From the NCBI GenBank assembly GCA_964613095.1, contig CAZTFX010000001.1:86491-150490 (forward strand): a stretch of DNA of 64,000 nucleotides, given 5' to 3'. Positions 59,525 through 64,000 of the stretch are shown piece by piece; the stretch's first letter is position 1, and each line of letters begins with the position of its first letter. The position numbers and the translations under genes were made by a program. Under the pieces are notes generated by a model, which did no database searches, was not told the DNA's origin, and saw only the letters and a program-made list of their open reading frames with translations. The stretch comes from RGIG4576 sp964613095. GTDB lineage: Bacteria; Bacteroidota; Bacteroidia; Bacteroidales; Muribaculaceae.

Positions 59525-61712
59525 CTTTTACTCCTTTTATAGTTCTTATTTTTTTAATTAAATCATTTAATGTGGTTTTATCTCCAACACCAATCACCAA
59601 ATAGCCTTGAAATAAGCCATCATTAGAATCAATTGAAATATTGCGTAAAGTAGTATCTTTTTCTTTGGTAATTATTGAAGTTATATTTGTTACTATGCCT
59701 ATATCATCGTTGCCCACAATACGTAATGTTACAGCAAATTGTGCTCCTATTTTACCGGACCATGTAGCTCTAATTTTACGATTGGGGTCTTTGCGTAATA
59801 AATGTTTAAGATTATTACAGTTTGAACGATGTATTTTGATTGCACCGGTACTTGAAATATATCCTGTTACTTCATCTCCGAAAATAGGATTGCAACATTT
59901 GCATAAATTGTAATTTATGCCTTTCATGTTTTCACCTATTACAAGAACATCACGACCAGTCTTATCCTCCTTATCAGCAGTTTGTTGTAAAACAAAATTT
60001 GCGGCAGTTTCGTGTACGACTGTTTCCTTGTCTTTGTTCTCTATCTCTAAATAAGTATCAATTACATCATTTACATTAAGTGTCTCATTTGATATTGCTT
60101 TATAAAAATCGGTAACAGTTTTATATCCTAATTTCTTTATTGTACGCATTAATAGAGACTCTTCTTCTTCTATTTTTCTGTTTTTGAAACGACGCTGCAA
60201 CATTTCTTTTCCATATTCTGCCGATTTTGCGTTCATTTCATTGATTGATTGCTTTATTTTGTTACGAGCTTTAGACGTTACCACAAAATTAAGCCAATCA
60301 GATTTAGGTGATTGTACACTTGAGGTTAAAATCTCAATAGTATCACCACTTTGCAATTTATATGTGATTTTTTGGTTCTTTCCATTTACTTTTCCACCAA
60401 TACATGCACAACCCAGTTTGGAATGGATATGAAAAGCAAAATCAAGTAAAGTTGCTCCTTGTGGTAGTTTGTATAAATCTCCTTTAGGTGTAAAAACAAA
60501 TACTTCTTTATCGTAAATATCCATTTTTACATCTTTCATTAATACCGTTGGACCATCGTTCCCGGTTTCCAGTAGATCACGAACATTATTCATCCAAGAA
60601 TCAAGATTGGATTCACTTTTGATTCCTTTGTATTTCCAGTGTGCTGCAAGACCGCGTTCTGCAATCTCATCCATTCTTTTTGTTCTAATTTGAACTTCCA
60701 CCCATTGATTTTCCGGTCCATATACTGTTATATGTAATGATTCATATCCGTTAGATTTTGGGATGGTAAGCCAGTCCTTTAATCTTGCAGGATTTGCCTT
60801 GTACATATCGGTTATAATGGAATAAGCCACCCAACACTCGGTTTTTTCTTTTTCAGGAATGGTGTCTATAATCACTCTTATGGCAAACAAATCATAGATT
60901 CCATCAACATCTATATTCTGTTTTGCCATTTTATTGTATATTGAGTTAATAGACTTTGTTCTTCCTTTAATGTCAAATTTCAGACCAGCTTTTAAAAGTG
61001 CCTCTTTTACCGGTGCTATAAAATTATCGATGTATTCTTCTCGTTTGTCTTTTGTTTGATCCAGCTTATGTGCTATTTGTGTATAAGTGTCACGTTTAGT
61101 GTATTTAAGAGATAAATCTTCAAGCTCTGATTTAATTTTATATAAACCCAAACGGTGAGCTAGTGGTGCATATAGATATTTAGATTCACTGGATATATCT
61201 ATTACAAATTTTTCATTGGGATGATGATTAATCATTCGCATAATACTCAAACGGTCAATAATCATAATGATTATTACACGAATATCTTCTGCAAAAGTTA
61301 ATAGCAACTTATGATAATTTTCGCTTTCTAAAGCAGAACGTTTTTTATATAAACCGGAAACTTGTAACAATCCTTTTATCAATTTAGCAATATCATTGCC
61401 AAATTCTTTTTTTATATAAGTTTCGGGTATAAATTCCGATTTACATAAATTATATAATAATATAGCAATTATCATATTTCGATCTGCGCCGAAACATTCA
61501 ATCAATGTTAATGCTGTAGCTAAATTTCTTGTTGTTGGATTAATTCCATATTTATCGCGTGCGTAGTGTTTTTGTTCTATACCTTCTTTGATTATTCTAT
61601 GAACACGATTAATGTCTTCTTTAGTTACTATATCTTTTACTGCATTCAGTAGGGCTTTGCTCTGCTGAATGACGAGAGTTTTTTCCTCGTCATTAAAATA
61701 TTCTGGTTCCAT
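59502..61712 (-). CDS. relA: RelA-type (p)ppGpp synthetase with degenerate hydrolase domain
   Basis: The 736-aa long RSH protein has HD, synthetase, TGS, zinc-finger and ACT domains. The HD hydrolase site is destroyed: HP becomes NP (58-59), the central HD becomes YN (87-88), and the DRLHN motif becomes DRLSI (153-157). The synthetase site is intact, with RTKSINSIYNKM, LFAIRVI, IPKSNGYESLHI and VEVQIRTKRMDEIAERG. TGS (FVFTPKGDLYKLPQG), the CC zinc finger (CKCCNPIFGD) and ACT follow. It should only make (p)ppGpp, so a separate hydrolase must exist. It has its own promoter, divergent from DUF4301. Confidence 0.92.
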   Translation of the reverse strand: MEPEYFNDEEKTLVIQQSKALLNAVKDIVTKEDINRVHRIIKEGIEQKHYARDKYGINPTTRNLATALTLIECFGADRNMIIAILLYNLCKSEFIPETYIKKEFGNDIAKLIKGLLQVSGLYKKRSALESENYHKLLLTFAEDIRVIIIMIIDRLSIMRMINHHPNEKFVIDISSESKYLYAPLAHRLGLYKIKSELEDLSLKYTKRDTYTQIAHKLDQTKDKREEYIDNFIAPVKEALLKAGLKFDIKGRTKSINSIYNKMAKQNIDVDGIYDLFAIRVIIDTIPEKEKTECWVAYSIITDMYKANPARLKDWLTIPKSNGYESLHITVYGPENQWVEVQIRTKRMDEIAERGLAAHWKYKGIKSESNLDSWMNNVRDLLETGNDGPTVLMKDVKMDIYDKEVFVFTPKGDLYKLPQGATLLDFAFHIHSKLGCACIGGKVNGKNQKITYKLQSGDTIEILTSSVQSPKSDWLNFVVTSKARNKIKQSINEMNAKSAEYGKEMLQRRFKNRKIEEEESLLMRTIKKLGYKTVTDFYKAISNETLNVNDVIDTYLEIENKDKETVVHETAANFVLQQTADKEDKTGRDVLVIGENMKGINYNLCKCCNPIFGDEVTGYISSTGAIKIHRSNCNNLKHLLRKDPNRKIRATWSGKIGAQFAVTLRIVGNDDIGIVTNITSIITKEKDTTLRNISIDSNDGLFQGYLVIGVGDKTTLNDLIKKIRTIKGVKDVQRSNN

Positions 61713-61739
61713 ATCGAATCTTCTTTATCAATTCTTCTT

Positions 61740-61771
61740 CAAAATTAATATAAGGTAAAGATAAATGCAAA
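61740..61771 (-). promoter_or_regulatory. Promoter of relA
   Basis: Minus-strand TTTG (61771-61768), a 20-bp spacer and TAATTTTG (61747-61740) match the consensus closely, 27 bp ahead of the relA ATG. Confidence 0.65.
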
Positions 61772-61786
61772 TTGTATCTATTAAAA

Positions 61787-61818
61787 TTTGCAACACTTGC
61801 GAATTTGCACTAACTTTG
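61787..61818 (+). promoter_or_regulatory. Promoter of the DUF4301 gene
   Basis: TTTG at 61787-61790, a 20-bp spacer and TAACTTTG at 61811-61818. It is back to back with the relA promoter; their -33 elements lie about 15 bp apart. Confidence 0.7.
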
Positions 61819-61858
61819 GATAAAATTAACAAAAACTATACAACTAACACTCAATAAC

Positions 61859-63379
61859 ATGCTTAACACAGAAGATTTAAGACTCCTAAAAGCAAAGGGT
61901 ATTTCGGAAGAAACTCTTAAAGAACAATTGGAAACATTTAAAACAGGTTTCCCATATCTAAGAATTGAAGCCAGTGCATCAATTGGTAACGGTATCACTA
62001 AATTCAAAGATGAAGAAGTTGATGATTGTATCGCTGAATGGGATAAATTCCTTAATGACGGTGGTATTGTGGAAAAATTCGTACCGGCTTCGGGAGCTGC
62101 CAGTCGTATGTTCAAGAATATGTTTGAATTTATGAATGGAATTAATGATGTTCCTACAACTGATTTTGAAAAAAAATATTTTAACGAAATTGATAAATTT
62201 GCTTTTTACAATTCACTTAACAATGAATGTGTAAAAAATCATGGTAAAGATATTCCAACATTAAAGGCTGAGGGAAAATACAAAGAAATTGTACAATGCA
62301 TGTTGAAAGACAGTGGATTAAATTATGGTTTTCTACCCAAAGCTTTACTTCAATTTCATAAAATAGGGGATGAAGTACATACTCCGCTTGAAGAACATCT
62401 TGAAGAAGGAGCACAATATGCAACAGATAAAGATAATAATGTAAATATTCATTTCACTGTTTCACCTGAACATAAACCGGAATTTATAAAACTCATTGAT
62501 TCAAAAGTTCCTGAATTTGCTGAAAAATGGGGAGTTAAATATCATGTTTCAATGTCGGAACAAAAGCCTTCAACTGATACTGTTGCTGTTGATATGGAGA
62601 ATAATCCATATCGTGAAAATGGAAATTTACTATTCCGTCCGGCAGGTCATGGTGCTTTATTAGAAAATCTCAATGAAATAAATGCCGATGTAGTATTTGT
62701 TAAGAATATTGATAATGTTGTACCTAGCAGCTTGCGTGCAGAGACAATAAAGTATAAAAAGGTCATCGGAGGTTATCTTGTCAAAGTCCAAAAACAAATT
62801 AAGACTTATCTTGAAATGTTGGAAAGTGGTAACTATACTATGGCTGACATTCGTGAAATGATTCAATTCTTACATGATACATTATGTGTACGACATGAAG
62901 ACACCAAACATCTAGAGGATTGTAAGCTGGTTTTATATATAAAGAATAAACTAAATCGACCTATCCGTGTATGCGGTATGGTGAAAAATGATGGAGAACC
63001 CGGAGGTGGTCCTTATATTGCATACAATAACGATGGTTCTACATCTCCTCAAATTCTTGAATCGGCACAGTTTGACATGTCTAAACTTGAATCTGCAGAA
63101 CTTATTAAATCCGGTACGCATTTTAACCCTGTTGATTTGGTATGTTATATTAAGGATTATAAGGGTAACAAATTTAACTTGAAGAACTATGTTGATAAAA
63201 AGACCGGTTTGATTTCAGAAAAGTCAAAATCAGGTACAACAATCAAAGCCCTTGAGCTTCCCGGATTGTGGAACGGTTCGATGAGTGATTGGAATACCAT
63301 ATTTGTAGATGTACCTTTAGCAACATTCAATCCTGTAAAAACCGTGAATGATTTGTTGCGCGTACAACATCAAGGTTAA
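61859..63379 (+). CDS. DUF4301 protein, possibly a UDP-sugar-pyrophosphorylase-like nucleotidyltransferase
   Basis: The 506-aa cytoplasmic protein belongs to DUF4301, a Bacteroidota family without an assigned function. Some segments resemble UTP-sugar nucleotidyltransferases: VPASGAASRMFK (about 77-88) in place of LAAGxGTRM, FRPAGHGALLENL (about 259-271) for the PGGNGGL motif, FVKNIDNVVPS (about 280-290) for the N.DN strand and VCGMVKNDGEPGGGP (about 373-387) late in the fold. I infer a nucleotide-sugar role but this is unproven. It is transcribed divergently from relA and followed by a hairpin. Confidence 0.75.
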   Translation: MLNTEDLRLLKAKGISEETLKEQLETFKTGFPYLRIEASASIGNGITKFKDEEVDDCIAEWDKFLNDGGIVEKFVPASGAASRMFKNMFEFMNGINDVPTTDFEKKYFNEIDKFAFYNSLNNECVKNHGKDIPTLKAEGKYKEIVQCMLKDSGLNYGFLPKALLQFHKIGDEVHTPLEEHLEEGAQYATDKDNNVNIHFTVSPEHKPEFIKLIDSKVPEFAEKWGVKYHVSMSEQKPSTDTVAVDMENNPYRENGNLLFRPAGHGALLENLNEINADVVFVKNIDNVVPSSLRAETIKYKKVIGGYLVKVQKQIKTYLEMLESGNYTMADIREMIQFLHDTLCVRHEDTKHLEDCKLVLYIKNKLNRPIRVCGMVKNDGEPGGGPYIAYNNDGSTSPQILESAQFDMSKLESAELIKSGTHFNPVDLVCYIKDYKGNKFNLKNYVDKKTGLISEKSKSGTTIKALELPGLWNGSMSDWNTIFVDVPLATFNPVKTVNDLLRVQHQG

Positions 63380-63402
63380 TTTAATAAGAGACATAATATA
63401 TA

Positions 63403-63438
63403 AAACTCCTCTGTTTTAGAAATATTACAGAGGAGTTT
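63403..63438 (+). terminator. Hairpin after the DUF4301 gene
   Basis: A perfect 12-bp stem (63403-63414 with 63427-63438) with a 12-nt loop lies 24 bp after the stop. No U-run follows on the plus strand, so termination efficiency is uncertain. Confidence 0.6.
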
Positions 63439-63494
63439 GCGTTCAAACAAAATCAATTTTATAGTGTTATATTATAGGTTAAAAATATAGAAAT

Positions 63495-63944
63495 ATGAAA
63501 AATATAATATTAGGTATATTTGTTGTTATAGCAAGTTTTCTGATTTCTTGTGCCAATGCAGCTATGCCAAAACAAGTAAAAGAAATAAACCAAGAACAAT
63601 TCTCGAAACAAGTAGGTGATTATTCTAAAGGATTTGAGAATTTTAAAATGTTAGGTACAAAACCTGTTATTCTTGATATCTATGCTACTTGGTGTGGACC
63701 TTGTCGTCGCTTATCGCCAATTTTAGAGGAATTGGCAACTGAGTATAAAGGTAAAATTGATTTTTATAAAATCGATTTAGATAAAAATAGAGAACTTGGT
63801 AATGCTTTTGGTGTACAATCTATTCCAATGGTGATATTTTTTCCAGTAAAAGGGAATCCGCAATATATAATGGGGCTTTATCCAAAAAAAGAACTCAATG
63901 AAGTCATTAATTATATGTTCTTCCCTAAAAATAATTGTAAGTAA
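63495..63944 (+). CDS. Exported thioredoxin-fold lipoprotein
   Basis: The 149-aa protein begins with a signal ending in the lipobox LISC (Cys19), followed by a thioredoxin fold with the redox motif WCGPC (about 71-75), the cis-proline region IPMVIFFP (about 115-122) and a C-terminal helix. It is close to classical thioredoxin in size plus signal, so it likely reduces or oxidises periplasmic disulfides, or acts in cytochrome maturation. It stands alone after the DUF4301 gene; the remaining 56 bp of the window show nothing I recognise. Confidence 0.85.
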   Translation: MKNIILGIFVVIASFLISCANAAMPKQVKEINQEQFSKQVGDYSKGFENFKMLGTKPVILDIYATWCGPCRRLSPILEELATEYKGKIDFYKIDLDKNRELGNAFGVQSIPMVIFFPVKGNPQYIMGLYPKKELNEVINYMFFPKNNCK

Positions 63945-64000
63945 TTTAAGGGAGGTTCTATAAATTAATCCATTGTTAATCAGTGTATTATTTGTATATT

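Overview
This AT-rich window is a chromosomal segment from a member of the Bacteroidota, most likely order Bacteroidales. The evidence is: promoters of the Bacteroides type (a TAnnTTTG -7 box, often with TTTG about 20 bp upstream) instead of -35/-10 boxes; no obvious Shine-Dalgarno sequences; a tmRNA encoding the tag GENNYALAA; a type III glutamine synthetase; a eukaryote-type (GT3) glycogen synthase; DUF4293, DUF4301, HU-CCDC81/SPOR and BspA-type leucine-rich-repeat proteins. I cannot name the genus. No insertion sequence, prophage, integron or CRISPR array is visible; the region reads as stable core genome.

Layout. 39-1259: a serine hydrolase. 1348-8841: a six-gene plus-strand operon (TPR/PD40 protein, FloA flotillin, CstA, PHP phosphatase, MetA, U32 protein). 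8868-10600 (minus): nitrilase-family amidase, acyltransferase and a small unknown protein. 10788-15063: glycogen synthase and alpha-glucan phosphorylase. 15123-19072 (minus): five genes (dCMP deaminase, S41 protease, 5-formyl-THF cyclo-ligase, a metal-site-less RIC/hemerythrin homologue, a LuxR-type regulator). 19185-23577 (minus): M3 oligopeptidase and a TPR protein. 23733-25547: DUF4293 protein and NhaD antiporter. 25588-28377 (minus): UvrA. 28565-30538: two YtxH proteins, a holin-like membrane protein, a 93-aa protein and PrmA. 30694-31530: an RNA polymerase sigma factor and a 52-aa microprotein. 31572-35103 (minus): FtsX/LolE-like permease, tmRNA, ABC-F ATPase.

35206-37029: a secreted metallophosphoesterase/PQQ-propeller fusion. 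37100-38524 (minus): a secreted GH13 amylase. 38756-42841: GlnN and a PurF-like amidotransferase behind a structured leader. 42899-46758 (minus): an MFS transporter and DnaG. 46871-50614 (minus): a transglutaminase-like protein, an NlpC/P60 peptidase and a dipeptide epimerase, which together look like a murein-peptide degradation set. 50784-52576: TPR and HU/SPOR proteins. 52713-53820 (minus): rpsF-rpsR-rplI. 54110-55519: a small coiled-coil protein and an alpha/beta hydrolase. 55516-61712 (minus): a BspA-type LRR protein, a lipoprotein and a RelA with a dead hydrolase site. 61859-63944: DUF4301 protein and a thioredoxin lipoprotein.

The best leads are: the RIC homologue that has lost all its iron ligands while staying next to a regulator that lacks a phospho-acceptor; UDP-sugar-pyrophosphorylase-like motifs in DUF4301; the phosphoesterase/propeller fusion; the sigma factor with its microprotein; the glnN leader hairpin; and a near-leaderless HU-SPOR gene. 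Seven start codons were moved to an internal ATG because the longer frame begins at a TTG, which in five cases lies inside a promoter box. No window-wide statistics or database searches were run.
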